This document shows, piece after piece, positions 9,332 through 18,008 of a DNA stretch of 64,000 nt. Position numbers and translations under genes: made by a program. Positions within the stretch are counted from its first letter, which is position 1. Each line of letters starts with the position of its first letter. The notes under the pieces were generated by a model. It was given only the letters and a program-made list of their open reading frames with translations, was not told the origin of the DNA and did no database searches. The DNA comes from HGM04593 sp045646965 (GTDB taxonomy: Bacteria; Bacteroidota; Bacteroidia; Bacteroidales; Bacteroidaceae), in assembly GCA_045646965.1 (NCBI GenBank), contig JAZRLR010000006.1, forward strand, positions 4,385 to 68,384, in the 5' to 3' direction.

Positions 9332-10594
9332 ATGAAAAAACACATAAAGATATTTCTTTCGCTGTTCCTCTTCACTCTCTGTTCCACAATGGCTGTGGCA
9401 CAGACTAAAGAGATAAAGGAGATGCGCCTCAAAGTGGGTGCGTTGCAGAAAGAGATTGCGCAGAAAGAGAATATTCTCCTCTCGTCGAAAAAGGATATAA
9501 ACGCAAAACTCCAGAACCTCGACCTGCTCACCGCCCGCATAAACGAACGCAAGAAGATTATAAAACTTCTCACAGCCGAGGTGGCAGCAGTGAACGGCGA
9601 GATAACGCTCCTCAACAAAGAGGTGGCGGCCAATGAGGCGCGTGTGGAGACATCGAAACGCGAGTATGCCTCGTCGTTGCAGCGTGCCCGTCGTTACGGC
9701 GGTTTCCGCAATAAACTGGTGTTTATAATTTCTGCGGGCGACTTTAATAGTATGATGCGCCGTTACCGCTATGCCGGGCAGTATATGCAGGCATATAAGC
9801 AGAAGGGCGAGGAACTGAAAACAGCCATTGAGGAGCTGCAGGCGAAAAAAAATGAACTCGACAGCATCTTGTCGCTCAAGCGCGTCTCGCTCGACGAGCA
9901 GACACACCAGCGCAAGGCTATGCAGCAGCTCGAGGAGGAGCAGCGCAACCTCGTCAAGGAGCTGCGCAAGGAGTCGCGCAAGGTGGAGAAGGAGCTCAAG
10001 TCGCAGCGCGCACAGCTGCAGAAACTGAACGCAGCCATAGAAAAGGCCATCGACCGCGAGATAGAGGCGCAGAAGGCACGTGAGCGTGCCGCAGCCAAGA
10101 AGAAAACCCCTGCCGACAAGAAGAAACCCGAGAAAAACTCGGCCGTGGTTATGAAAGAGGATGAGGGTGTGCGCAAGATGACAGGCTCCTTTCTACAGAA
10201 CAAGGGCAAGCTGCCTGCGCCCATCACAGGCCCCTTCCACGTAGTGGGTAACTTCGGCCCTCAAAAGGGTGTCGCAGGCAAGGGCACGGTGCAGATAGAC
10301 TACGGCGGCATTACACTGGGCGGCGAGCGCGGAGCAAAGGCTCGTTGCGTCTTCGAGGGCAGGGTGACATCGGTTATACGTCAGGGCGATTTTGCCTTTG
10401 TGCTTGTGCGTCACGGCAAATATATCACGGTCTATTGCCGCCTCGACGATATTACGGTAAAGGAGGGCGACAAGCTCAAGGCAGGCGATATAATTGGCAC
10501 GGTGGCCACCGACGCTTCGGGGCACACACGCCTGCTCTTTCAGTTGCGCAATGAAAAGACAAAGCTCAATCCTATGCAGTGGTTAAAGATATAA
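9332..10594 (+). CDS. EnvC-like murein hydrolase activator with a degenerate LytM domain
   Basis: This 420-aa protein has a signal peptide (1-23), a long coiled coil (about 25-250, with a KKxxADKKK linker to 270) and a C-terminal LytM/M23 fold (about 298-420). EnvC proteins bind and switch on N-acetylmuramoyl-L-alanine amidases during daughter-cell separation. The zinc ligands of active M23 peptidases are missing: the usual YAHL is YCRL (Arg370), HLHFE is RLLFQ (401-405), and the first H-x-G-x-D site reads QIDYGG. This is what is expected of an activator, not a peptidase. It ends the dut-TPR-DUF4292 operon. Confidence 0.86.
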   Translation: MKKHIKIFLSLFLFTLCSTMAVAQTKEIKEMRLKVGALQKEIAQKENILLSSKKDINAKLQNLDLLTARINERKKIIKLLTAEVAAVNGEITLLNKEVAANEARVETSKREYASSLQRARRYGGFRNKLVFIISAGDFNSMMRRYRYAGQYMQAYKQKGEELKTAIEELQAKKNELDSILSLKRVSLDEQTHQRKAMQQLEEEQRNLVKELRKESRKVEKELKSQRAQLQKLNAAIEKAIDREIEAQKARERAAAKKKTPADKKKPEKNSAVVMKEDEGVRKMTGSFLQNKGKLPAPITGPFHVVGNFGPQKGVAGKGTVQIDYGGITLGGERGAKARCVFEGRVTSVIRQGDFAFVLVRHGKYITVYCRLDDITVKEGDKLKAGDIIGTVATDASGHTRLLFQLRNEKTKLNPMQWLKI

Positions 10595-10616
10595 CTCCCT
10601 GCGGGCGGGTAGGCAT

Positions 10617-10652
10617 AAAAAAATGATTCAGCTTTTGCTGAATCATTTTTTT
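10617..10652. terminator. Bidirectional terminator between the EnvC-like gene and argD
   Basis: A perfect 10-bp stem (atgattcagc / gctgaatcat) with a TTTT loop is flanked by an A-run on the left and a T-run on the right, so it can stop transcription from both convergent units. Confidence 0.92.
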
Positions 10653-10668
10653 ATGTAGTATGGGGATA

Positions 10669-11793
10669 TTATCCCAGAACTCTCTTGAAGCGCTCTATGA
10701 AGTCGGCGGCCTGCTCCATTGTGAGTGTGAGGGGCGGCAACAGACGTATCACGTTTGTACCGCTTACGCCGGTAAACACGTGCTCCTCAAAGAGCAGGCG
10801 ACGGCGTATATCCTTTATAGGCTCATCAAACTCCATACCTATCATAAGTCCGCAACCGCGCACCTCCTTTATCTGTGGCAGTTTCTTGAGCTCGCTCATT
10901 AGGTAGTTGCCCACGGCGTTCACATTGTCGAGCAGCTTCTCCTCCTGCATAACCTCGAGCACTGCCTGCGCGGCCGCGCAGGCGAGGTGGTTACCGCCGA
11001 ATGTGGTGCCGAGCTCTCCATATACAGCCTCGAATTTGGGGCTTATGAGCACGCAGCCCACGGGGAAACCGTTACCTATGCCCTTGGCCTGTGTTATGAT
11101 ATCGGGGCGTATGCCTGCCCACTGGTGGGCAAAGAACTTACCGCTGCGGCCACATCCGCTCTGTATCTCGTCGAGGATAAGGGTGGTGTTTGTGGCGTTA
11201 CACTCCTTCTGCAATTCCTGCAGGAATGTAGCGTCGGGTATTCTGATACCTCCTACTCCCTGTATTCCCTCAATTATAACAGCTGTGACATCGCCTTTTG
11301 CAATCTCGCGGCGCACTCCCTCTATATCTCCAAGTTGCAGATATGTGGTGTGTCCGTTGCTGTTTATGGGGGCAATTATTTTGGGGTTATCTGTAATCTC
11401 CACCGCAAGCGATGTGCGTCCGTGGAAAGCCTTGTTAAAAGCAATTACACGGGTGCGTCCGTTCTTGAACGAAGAGAGTTTCAGAGCGTTCTCGTTGGCC
11501 TCGGCTCCCGAGTTTATGAAGAAGAGGTTGTAGTCTTCGTAACCGCTCACCTTGCCCAGTAGCTCGGCTACATCGCTCTGCAGTTTGTTTATCACCGAGT
11601 TAGAGTAGAAGCCGAGTGTGGCTACCTGCTTGCTTATGTAATCGACATACTTGGGGTGTGCGTGGCCTATCGAAATAACTGCGTGGCCTCCGTAGAGGTC
11701 GAGGTATTCTGTGCCTTTGTCGTCCCACACTCGACATCCTTCGCCCTTTACGATGTTTATATCGAAGAGCGGATATACATCATACAATTTCAT
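10669..11793 (-). CDS. argD: N-acyl-ornithine aminotransferase (ArgD)
   Basis: This 374-aa class III PLP aminotransferase makes N-acyl-ornithine from the N-acyl-glutamate semialdehyde, using glutamate as amino donor. Visible markers are NSGAEANENALK near residue 95, LILDEIQSGCGR with the PLP-binding Asp208, and the Schiff-base lysine Lys237 in QAKGIGNGFP. It is the last gene of the arginine cluster, 13 bases after argC. Bacteroides is known to run this pathway on N-succinyl rather than N-acetyl intermediates, so the substrate here is likely N-succinylglutamate semialdehyde; that is inferred. The start at 11793 is preceded by a purine-rich AGAAGAAAG; a longer frame upstream gives 21 residues without homology. 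Confidence 0.93.
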   Translation of the reverse strand: MKLYDVYPLFDINIVKGEGCRVWDDKGTEYLDLYGGHAVISIGHAHPKYVDYISKQVATLGFYSNSVINKLQSDVAELLGKVSGYEDYNLFFINSGAEANENALKLSSFKNGRTRVIAFNKAFHGRTSLAVEITDNPKIIAPINSNGHTTYLQLGDIEGVRREIAKGDVTAVIIEGIQGVGGIRIPDATFLQELQKECNATNTTLILDEIQSGCGRSGKFFAHQWAGIRPDIITQAKGIGNGFPVGCVLISPKFEAVYGELGTTFGGNHLACAAAQAVLEVMQEEKLLDNVNAVGNYLMSELKKLPQIKEVRGCGLMIGMEFDEPIKDIRRRLLFEEHVFTGVSGTNVIRLLPPLTLTMEQAADFIERFKRVLG

Positions 11794-11806
11794 CTTTCTT
11801 CTCTTT

Positions 11807-12775
11807 TTAGAATGCCGAGGGTTTGAGTTTGAGTCCCACTGTCTCCTCGAGGCCAAAGAGCAGGTTCATATTGTGCACCGCCTGTCCGCTGGCACCCTTC
11901 AACAGGTTGTCGATGATTGAGGTGATGAGCAGTTTGTTGCCGTGCTTCTCAAGGTGTATGAGACACTTGTTTGTGTTCACAACCTGCTTGAGGTCGAGGG
12001 GCTTGTTTATAATGTGTGTGAAAGAGTCGCGCTCGTAGTAGCTCTCGTAGAGCTTGTACACGGTCTCAATGTCGAGGTCGCACTTCAGAACTATTGTGGT
12101 GAATATTCCGCGGGGGAAGTCGCCACGATAGGGGATGAAGTCAATTTCGCCGTCGAAGTCGGGCTGCAACTGTTTCACGCATTGCAGAATCTCGGGCAGG
12201 TGCTGGTGTGTGAAAGGCTTGTAGATGCTTATATTGTTATTACGCCAGCTGTAGTGTGTCGTTGCCGAGGGTTTTACACCCGCGCCAGTGCTTCCTGTGA
12301 TGGCGTTTACCGAGATATCGCCCTTGAGCAGGTGCTCCTTTGCCAAAGGCAGAAGACCGAGCTCTATGCAGGTGGCGAAACAGCCGGGGTTTGCCACATA
12401 GCGGCTCTTGCAGGTGGCGCGACGGTTAAGTTCGGGCAAGCCGTATATGAAGTCGTGGTCACACGACTTTATTCTGTAGTCCATAGAGAGGTCGATGACC
12501 TTGAGTTCGTCGGGCAACTGTGTGCACTCGAGGAACTTGCGTGTGTCGCCGTGTGCTGTGCAGAAATAGAGCAGGTCAATCTCTTCAAAGGGCATCTTGT
12601 CGGTGAAGACAAGGTCGGTCTCGCCAAGCAGGCCCGCGTGAACGTCTGTTATGCGATTGCCGGCATTGCTGCTGCTGTGTACAAATTTTATCTCAACTTC
12701 GGGGTGTCCGAGCAGGAGGCGGAGCAACTCTCCAGCCGTGTATCCGGCACCGCCGATAATTCCAACTTTTATCAT
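11807..12775 (-). CDS. argC: N-acyl-gamma-glutamyl-phosphate reductase
   Basis: This 322-aa NADPH-dependent enzyme reduces N-acyl-glutamyl phosphate to the semialdehyde. The nucleotide-binding GGAGYTAGEL lies at residues 8-17 and the catalytic cysteine is Cys132 in NPGCFATC. Start at 12775 was chosen because MIKVGIIGG is the family N-terminus; a longer frame would add 38 unrelated residues. It sits 23 bases after argG and 13 before argD, in one transcript. As with argD, the acyl group in Bacteroidales is probably succinyl. Confidence 0.95.
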   Translation of the reverse strand: MIKVGIIGGAGYTAGELLRLLLGHPEVEIKFVHSSSNAGNRITDVHAGLLGETDLVFTDKMPFEEIDLLYFCTAHGDTRKFLECTQLPDELKVIDLSMDYRIKSCDHDFIYGLPELNRRATCKSRYVANPGCFATCIELGLLPLAKEHLLKGDISVNAITGSTGAGVKPSATTHYSWRNNNISIYKPFTHQHLPEILQCVKQLQPDFDGEIDFIPYRGDFPRGIFTTIVLKCDLDIETVYKLYESYYERDSFTHIINKPLDLKQVVNTNKCLIHLEKHGNKLLITSIIDNLLKGASGQAVHNMNLLFGLEETVGLKLKPSAF

Positions 12776-12798
12776 TGTATGGTGTGTGTCGATGGTTA

Positions 12799-14001
12799 TT
12801 AAATCTTCTCGTCGGGGTGGTTGGCATAGTAGGCGCGCAAGGGGGTAGATGTAACCTTGATAAAGCCTTTGGCCTCCTCGGCTGTCCATCCCTTCTGTGT
12901 CTCGCCATATTCTCCCAACTTGTTCTTCACAAGGTCGTTGGGCGAGTCTACACCCACAGTCTCAAAGTGCTTGGGCATCAGCTTGAGGATTGCTGTACCT
13001 GTTACGTTGCGCTGTGAGCTCTCGAGCATAGCCTCGATGTCGCGCATAACGGGCTCCAGGTACTGGCTCTCGTGCAGGAACATACCATACCAGTTGGCTA
13101 CCTGGTCTTTCCAGTACTGCTGCCATTTGCTCAATGTATATTTCTCGAGGAATTTGTGTGCTGCGATGATGAGCATAGGTGCTGCGGCCTCAAAGCCCAC
13201 GCGTCCCTTGATACCCACGATGGTATCTCCAACGTGCATATCGCGTCCGATGCCGTAGGCTGCTCCAATCTCCTCTACCTTCTGAATGGCTTTGATTGCG
13301 TCGTCGAACTTCTCGCCGTTTACAGCCTTGAGCTCGCCGTTCTCGAATGTGAGGTGCAACTCCTCCTCGCCGCTCTTTGTCACCTGCTTCAGGTAGGCTG
13401 TCTCGGGGAGTCCCTGTTTAGAGTCGAGAATCTCGCCACCGCAGATGCTTGTGCCCCATATACCCACGTTATATGAGTATTTAAGCTTTGTAAAGTCGGC
13501 GCTGAAGCCGTGCTCGTTCAGGTAGTTAATCTCGTACTCGCGTGTGAGTGTCATATCGCGTGTGAGGGTGATAATCTCTACGCCGGGGGCACACACAAGG
13601 AAAGTCATATCGAAACGTATCTGGTCGTTGCCTGCGCCTGTAGAGCCGTGTGCAATGGCCTCTGCGCCTATCTCGTTGGCATAGCGGGCGATGGCAAGCG
13701 CCTGAAAGATGCGCTCCGACGATACAGAGATAGGGTATGTGCCGTTGCGCAGCACGTTACCATATATCATATAGCGGAGGCTCTTGTCGTAATACTCCTG
13801 TGTAACATCGAGTGTCACATATTTTGTTGCGCCCAGCTTGTAGGCGTTCTCTTCGTTCTGTTTCAACTGTTCGGGGCTGAATCCTCCCGTGTTGGCGCAA
13901 GCGGCGTAAACCTCGTAGCCCTTCTCTTTGGCAAGGTACATAACGGTGAACGATGTGTCGAGTCCTCCGCTGAATGCTACAACTACTTTTTTCTTTTCCA
14001 T
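12799..14001 (-). CDS. argG: Argininosuccinate synthase
   Basis: This 400-aa enzyme condenses citrulline and aspartate with ATP to argininosuccinate. The PP-loop AFSGGLDTS is at residues 9-17, and GSTGAGNDQIRFD near 122 is the citrulline/aspartate-binding region. Length and both motifs are standard for ArgG. It lies 31 bases after the GNAT gene and 23 before argC, within the argR-led operon. In many bacteria argH follows; it is not in this window. Confidence 0.97.
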   Translation of the reverse strand: MEKKKVVVAFSGGLDTSFTVMYLAKEKGYEVYAACANTGGFSPEQLKQNEENAYKLGATKYVTLDVTQEYYDKSLRYMIYGNVLRNGTYPISVSSERIFQALAIARYANEIGAEAIAHGSTGAGNDQIRFDMTFLVCAPGVEIITLTRDMTLTREYEINYLNEHGFSADFTKLKYSYNVGIWGTSICGGEILDSKQGLPETAYLKQVTKSGEEELHLTFENGELKAVNGEKFDDAIKAIQKVEEIGAAYGIGRDMHVGDTIVGIKGRVGFEAAAPMLIIAAHKFLEKYTLSKWQQYWKDQVANWYGMFLHESQYLEPVMRDIEAMLESSQRNVTGTAILKLMPKHFETVGVDSPNDLVKNKLGEYGETQKGWTAEEAKGFIKVTSTPLRAYYANHPDEKI

Positions 14002-14032
14002 ATTATAATGTATATTATTTTATTGTTAATTT

Positions 14033-14590
14033 TTACTTATGTTTTGCGGGGTCGTAGAGCATAGCTGTGCAGATGCAGTAGCGACGGTCTGTGCGCTCAA
14101 GTACATCGTGGTTTATGCAACCCTCACAGCCTTTCCAGAAGGCGTCGTCGTCGGTGAGCTCCGAGAAGGGTACGGGCACATAGCCAAGCTCTGTGTTTAT
14201 CTTCATTACCGCACCGCCGCTTGTGAGACCAAAGAGCTTTGCCTCGGGCCAGAGCTTGCGCGAGAGGTCGAATGCGGTCTTTTTAATGCGCTTTGCAAGG
14301 CCGTGACGGCGGAACTTGTCCACCACGATGAGGCCCGAATTGGCTACGTAGTGCTTGTTTCCCCAGCTCTCTATGTAGCAGAAACCTGCAAACTCCTCTC
14401 CGCAGAGGGCTATAATTGCCTTGCCCTCTTTCATCTTCTGCGCAACGTAGTCGTGTGTGCGCTCGGCGATACCTGTGCCGCGCACCTTTGCCGCTGCTCT
14501 GATTGTGTCGAGTATCTCATCGACATATTTCTCGTGTGAGGCATTGGCTATGATTACCTCAATGCCGTCATCATATATTACATTTTCCAT
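14033..14590 (-). CDS. GNAT acyltransferase of the arginine operon (probable N-acyl-glutamate synthase)
   Basis: This 185-aa GNAT protein has the acyl-CoA pyrophosphate-binding loop in VDKFRRHGLAKRIK near residue 95 and a beta-bulge GLIVV strand just before. It begins 1 base after argR stops and is followed by argG. In Bacteroides thetaiotaomicron the gene in this position was linked by mutant fitness work to the first step of arginine synthesis, acting as an N-succinylglutamate synthase; I recall this from the literature and infer the same role here. It is unlike the classical ArgA kinase-fold or ArgJ enzymes. A cysteine-rich stretch (GCEGCINHD ... RRYCICTA) near the C-terminus could bind metal, which I have not seen explained. 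Confidence 0.75.
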   Translation of the reverse strand: MENVIYDDGIEVIIANASHEKYVDEILDTIRAAAKVRGTGIAERTHDYVAQKMKEGKAIIALCGEEFAGFCYIESWGNKHYVANSGLIVVDKFRRHGLAKRIKKTAFDLSRKLWPEAKLFGLTSGGAVMKINTELGYVPVPFSELTDDDAFWKGCEGCINHDVLERTDRRYCICTAMLYDPAKHK

Positions 14591-14591
14591 T

Positions 14592-15074
14592 TTATATATT
14601 GGGTATAATAGTTCTTAATGCTCGGAGTACAGCTCCACGGCTTGCGTCCTCTGCTATAATAAGCATCACTGTGTCGTCGCCCGCAAGGGTTCCTATAATC
14701 TCGGGGAACTCGTAGTTATCGATGTGATAGGCGAGTGTGCTTGCGTAGCTGGGCTTTGTGTGTATGACAGCTATGTTACCCGAGAATTTTATGGACAGAA
14801 AACCGTTTACCTCTTGCACTGGGGTGATGGGGCGCATTTCGCCGCTCTCTCCCTCGTGACGATATTGATGTGGGCGTGTCAGAACATATCGGTAACGCCC
14901 TTGAACACCTACGCTCTTCACAACCCGCAGCTGGTGAAGGTCGCGCGACAGGGTGGCCTGTGTGAGCTTGAAACCCTCTTTGGCAAGCTCGCTCAACAGC
15001 TCCTCCTGGCTGCCTATCTCCTGCGTAGAGAGTATGAGGCGTATGGCGTCGAGACGTGAATTTTTTATCTTCAT
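14592..15074 (-). CDS. argR: Arginine repressor ArgR
   Basis: This 160-aa protein is the arginine-responsive DNA-binding regulator. The N-terminal winged helix has the family's TLSRDLHQL recognition segment (41-49), and the C-terminal hexamerisation and arginine-binding domain carries GTLAGDDTVMLI (about 133-144). As first gene of the operon it probably controls itself and the arg genes behind it. Start at 15074 matches the family N-terminus; a longer frame adds 16 residues that overlap the promoter. It overlaps nothing and leaves only 1 base before the GNAT gene. Confidence 0.95.
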   Translation of the reverse strand: MKIKNSRLDAIRLILSTQEIGSQEELLSELAKEGFKLTQATLSRDLHQLRVVKSVGVQGRYRYVLTRPHQYRHEGESGEMRPITPVQEVNGFLSIKFSGNIAVIHTKPSYASTLAYHIDNYEFPEIIGTLAGDDTVMLIIAEDASRGAVLRALRTIIPNI

Positions 15075-15100
15075 AATTGTATATTTATTCTTGCGAGCTG

Positions 15101-15136
15101 CAAAAGTAGTATATTTACACAATTATGCATAATAAT
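15101..15136 (-). promoter_or_regulatory. argR operon promoter with ARG-box-like palindrome
   Basis: On the minus strand a TACTTTTG -7 box occupies 15101-15108. A perfect 12-bp palindrome ATTATGCATAAT (15122-15133) lies where the -33 element should be. It resembles ARG boxes, which are AT-rich palindromes, so ArgR bound here would block its own operon. The operator role is inferred. Confidence 0.5.
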
Positions 15137-15174
15137 TTTACCGTTTTTTGCAAGAAATAGCAATAAAACGGTAA

Positions 15175-15209
15175 AAAATATGCAACAAAAGTTCTTTGCT
15201 GCATATTTT
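15175..15209 (-). terminator. Terminator of the inositol-phosphate synthase gene
   Basis: On the minus strand a 15-bp stem (one G-U pair) with a 5-base loop directly follows the stop codon and ends in a U-rich tail. It separates the ino1 transcript from argR. A second inverted repeat with ACCGTTTT arms (15140-15172) lies next to it, of unknown use. Confidence 0.7.
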
Positions 15210-15214
15210 GTCTG

Positions 15215-16516
15215 TCAATCGAGCTCCTGGTCGGCTTCGTACCCTGCAAATTCCCTTATCTTGTTCTTGAGCATTGCAAACTGCTTGAACAGGTCGTGAA
15301 CGGGTTTATCGCCATCTTTGTGCATAGGCGCCTTGCAGTAGAACGACATAAATTCCTGTATGCCGCACTCGCCTGCGCGCAGTGCAATGTCGCTGAAGAG
15401 CACGAGGTCGAGCACCAGTGGGGCTGCAAGAATGGAGTCTCGGCAAAGGAAGTTCACCTTAATTGTCATAGGGTAGCCCATCCATCCGAAAATATCTATA
15501 TTGTCCCAGCTCTCCTTCTCGTCGCCGCGGGGAGGGTAGTAGTTAATTCTCACCTTGTGATATATGTCCGAGTAGAGGTCGGGGTAGACGTCGCTGTCGA
15601 GGATATTGTCGAGAGCCGATGTCTTGCTGCGGCGTTTGGTCTCAAAGTTCTCGGGGTTGTCGAGCACCACGCCGTCGCGGTTGCCCAGGATATTTGTCGA
15701 GAACCAGCCTGTCACACCCAACTGACGGGTGAAGAAGGCAGGCGCAAGCACTGTCTTCATCATTGTCTGGCCGCTCTTGAAGTCCTTGCCTGTGATGGGG
15801 ACTTTTGTCTCCTCGGCAAGCTCCCACATTGCGGGTATGTCTATGCACAGGTTGGGCGCACCCATCACATAGGGGCATCCCTCGCGCATAGCTGCGTAGG
15901 CGTAGCACATACTTGGTGCGATGCGTGCTGTGTCGTCGGCTTTCATAGCCTCTTCAAAGGCTGCAACGCTGCCGTGAACCTGCTCGTCGCGGGGTATATA
16001 TTTTTCAGTGCTCGCAATCCATATAACGACCACTCTGTCGCAATTGTTTTCTTTCTTAAAACTGCGTATATCCTCGCGCAACTGCTCGGTGAGCTCCCAT
16101 CGGCTGCCGCCGGTTTTTACATTGGGGCCGTCTATGTTTGTGGCATAGCTCTTGTCAAAGAGGGCCTTGTATGGGCGAATGGCCTTCAGCTCCTCTTTCA
16201 CGGGCTCGATGTCCTGCTGCTTGAGTACGCCCGCCTTTACAGCCGCGTCGTATGCGTCATCTTCGTATAAATCCCACGCTCCGAACACAATGTCGTCGAG
16301 TGAGGCAACGGGCACAATATCCTTCACCTCCTTATACACTTTTTCGCTGCCGCGTCCCAAGCGCATAATGCCCTCGCAGGCAAACGAGCCGGTGGGGCGT
16401 GAAAGTCCCTTGCGTGCCATCAACGTACCAATTATTGTAGTAGTGGTAACTGCTCCCAGTCCCACGCACATAACTCCTAATTTTCCGTTTGCGGGTTTTA
16501 CCCTGTTTCCTTTCAT
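15215..16516 (-). CDS. ino1: Inositol-3-phosphate synthase (myo-inositol-1-phosphate synthase)
   Basis: This 433-aa enzyme converts glucose 6-phosphate to inositol 3-phosphate with bound NAD. The Rossmann motif GLGAVTTTT is at residues 19-27, and a conserved lysine-rich catalytic core (GKDFKSGQTMMKTVLAPAF region, about 242-262) and the late IKVNFLCRDS block are present. In Bacteroides the homologous enzyme feeds inositol phospholipid and sphingolipid synthesis. The phosphatase and inositol-lipid genes that accompany it in B. thetaiotaomicron are not in this window. It lies downstream of lpdA on the same strand, 112 bases away, with its own likely control region. Confidence 0.93.
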   Translation of the reverse strand: MKGNRVKPANGKLGVMCVGLGAVTTTTIIGTLMARKGLSRPTGSFACEGIMRLGRGSEKVYKEVKDIVPVASLDDIVFGAWDLYEDDAYDAAVKAGVLKQQDIEPVKEELKAIRPYKALFDKSYATNIDGPNVKTGGSRWELTEQLREDIRSFKKENNCDRVVVIWIASTEKYIPRDEQVHGSVAAFEEAMKADDTARIAPSMCYAYAAMREGCPYVMGAPNLCIDIPAMWELAEETKVPITGKDFKSGQTMMKTVLAPAFFTRQLGVTGWFSTNILGNRDGVVLDNPENFETKRRSKTSALDNILDSDVYPDLYSDIYHKVRINYYPPRGDEKESWDNIDIFGWMGYPMTIKVNFLCRDSILAAPLVLDLVLFSDIALRAGECGIQEFMSFYCKAPMHKDGDKPVHDLFKQFAMLKNKIREFAGYEADQELD

Positions 16517-16533
16517 AATTTTATATTATTCTT

Positions 16534-16584
16534 CCAAATATTAGGCAAAGGAACTGCTTTTTATTGAACTTACCTAATATTTGG
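16534..16584 (-). promoter_or_regulatory. Inverted repeat upstream of inositol-phosphate synthase
   Basis: Two perfect 12-bp arms, CCAAATATTAGG (16534-16545) and CCTAATATTTGG (16573-16584), face each other across 27 bases, and the near arm ends 18 bases before the ATG. It could be an operator bound by a dimer or a leader hairpin. No U-tract follows, so it is not a terminator. Confidence 0.5.
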
Positions 16585-16628
16585 CCGATTGTTCGCCGTT
16601 TTTTTTAAAATATCTCAAAAAGTTTCCG

Positions 16629-17990
16629 TCAGGCAAGGCCGAAGAGTCCCTCTTTTATAATCTCGCTCACCGTGGGGTGGGGGAATATCGTGCGGCGCAG
16701 ATTCTCCACCGTAAGCCCGTTTGTTATGGCCATACAGGCTGCGCAGATAAATTCTCCCGAGGGGTTGCCGAGCATCTGCACGCCGATGATTTTATCTTCT
16801 TTGTCGGCGAGTATCTTACACAAACCCATCTGCCCCTCGTTCTCGGCCACGAAGCGCCCCGAGAAGGTCATCGGCAGCTTGCTTATGCGGTACTCTATGC
16901 CCTGCGCGGTTGCCTGCTCCTCGGTGAGGCCCACGCTGCTCACCTCGGGGTTGGTATATACTATGCCTGGGATGGCGTTATACTCCATTTTGTCCTCTAT
17001 GCCCACGATGTGGTTCACTGCCACCTCGGCCTCGCGGCTTGCGGTGTGGGCGAGGAGCGAGAAGCCTGTGACATCGCCTGCGGCATAGACATTGGGCATT
17101 GTAGTCTGCATATATTCGTTTACTTTTATGCCGCGGTCGGCCTCCACGGCAAGGTTCTCGAGCCCGAATCCGCCGAGCACGGCGCGTCGTCCCACGCTCA
17201 TAAGAATCTTCTCTCCCTCGGCGGTGAGCGCGTTGCCCTCGCTGTCGGTGTAGTGTACGGTGCTACCCTCTATGGCTGTCACCTTGCATCCGAGGCAGAA
17301 TTTAACCCCTTTCTTGGCATATATGCCGCGTAGCATTTCTGCAATCTCCTTGTCCATTCCTCCCAGAATCTCGGGCAACATCTCTATCACCGTCACGGGT
17401 ATTCCCAAGCTGTTGTAGAAACTTGCAAACTCCATACCTATGACTCCGCCGCCTATTACCACAAGGCTCTCGGGTGCTGCGGTGAGTGCGAGTATCTCGC
17501 GGTTTGTGAGCACAGCCTCGTTACCTTCTACGCCGGGGATAGGGGGCACAAAGGCCTCGCTACCCGTGCAGATGAGCAGGCGTGCAGCTTCGTAGCTCTC
17601 TCCGTTGCAGGATATGACTATGCGGCACTCGTTGCCGCTCTCTATGAACGCATCGCCACGCACCACCTCCACGTTGTGTTGCTCCATCTTCATTTTTATG
17701 CCCGCTACGAGCTTGCGCACTACCTTTGTTTTGCGGTCGGCAATCTTTTTGTAGTCGTAGGCGGCGTTTTCTGCCGTCACGCCATACTTCTTGCCACCTT
17801 GCGCGTGCTCATACATCTTTGCGCTGTAAAGCAGGGTTTTTGTGGGAATGCATCCCTCGTTGAGGCACACGCCGCCAAGTTCCTTTTTTTCGAAGAGGAT
17901 TGTCTTTAATCCTTTTGCTCCTGCGTTTTCTGCTGCCACGTATCCGGCAGGGCCGCCGCCGATTATTGCAATGTCGTACATAGTTGTCAT
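16629..17990 (-). CDS. lpdA: Dihydrolipoyl dehydrogenase
   Basis: This 453-aa FAD-dependent oxidoreductase (E3) reoxidises dihydrolipoamide in 2-oxoacid dehydrogenase or glycine-cleavage complexes. The FAD fingerprint GGGPAGYVAA is at 11-20, the redox disulfide is Cys42 and Cys47 (CLNEGC), the NAD-binding GGGVIGMEF lies near 175, and the C-terminal His438-Glu443 pair sits in PHPTVSE. No E1, E2 or lipoylation gene lies beside it. It begins 18 bases after a secreted protein of unknown function and may share its transcript. A start three codons later is possible. Confidence 0.94.
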   Translation of the reverse strand: MTTMYDIAIIGGGPAGYVAAENAGAKGLKTILFEKKELGGVCLNEGCIPTKTLLYSAKMYEHAQGGKKYGVTAENAAYDYKKIADRKTKVVRKLVAGIKMKMEQHNVEVVRGDAFIESGNECRIVISCNGESYEAARLLICTGSEAFVPPIPGVEGNEAVLTNREILALTAAPESLVVIGGGVIGMEFASFYNSLGIPVTVIEMLPEILGGMDKEIAEMLRGIYAKKGVKFCLGCKVTAIEGSTVHYTDSEGNALTAEGEKILMSVGRRAVLGGFGLENLAVEADRGIKVNEYMQTTMPNVYAAGDVTGFSLLAHTASREAEVAVNHIVGIEDKMEYNAIPGIVYTNPEVSSVGLTEEQATAQGIEYRISKLPMTFSGRFVAENEGQMGLCKILADKEDKIIGVQMLGNPSGEFICAACMAITNGLTVENLRRTIFPHPTVSEIIKEGLFGLA

Positions 17991-18008
17991 ATAGTTGTTA
18001 TGAGTTTT

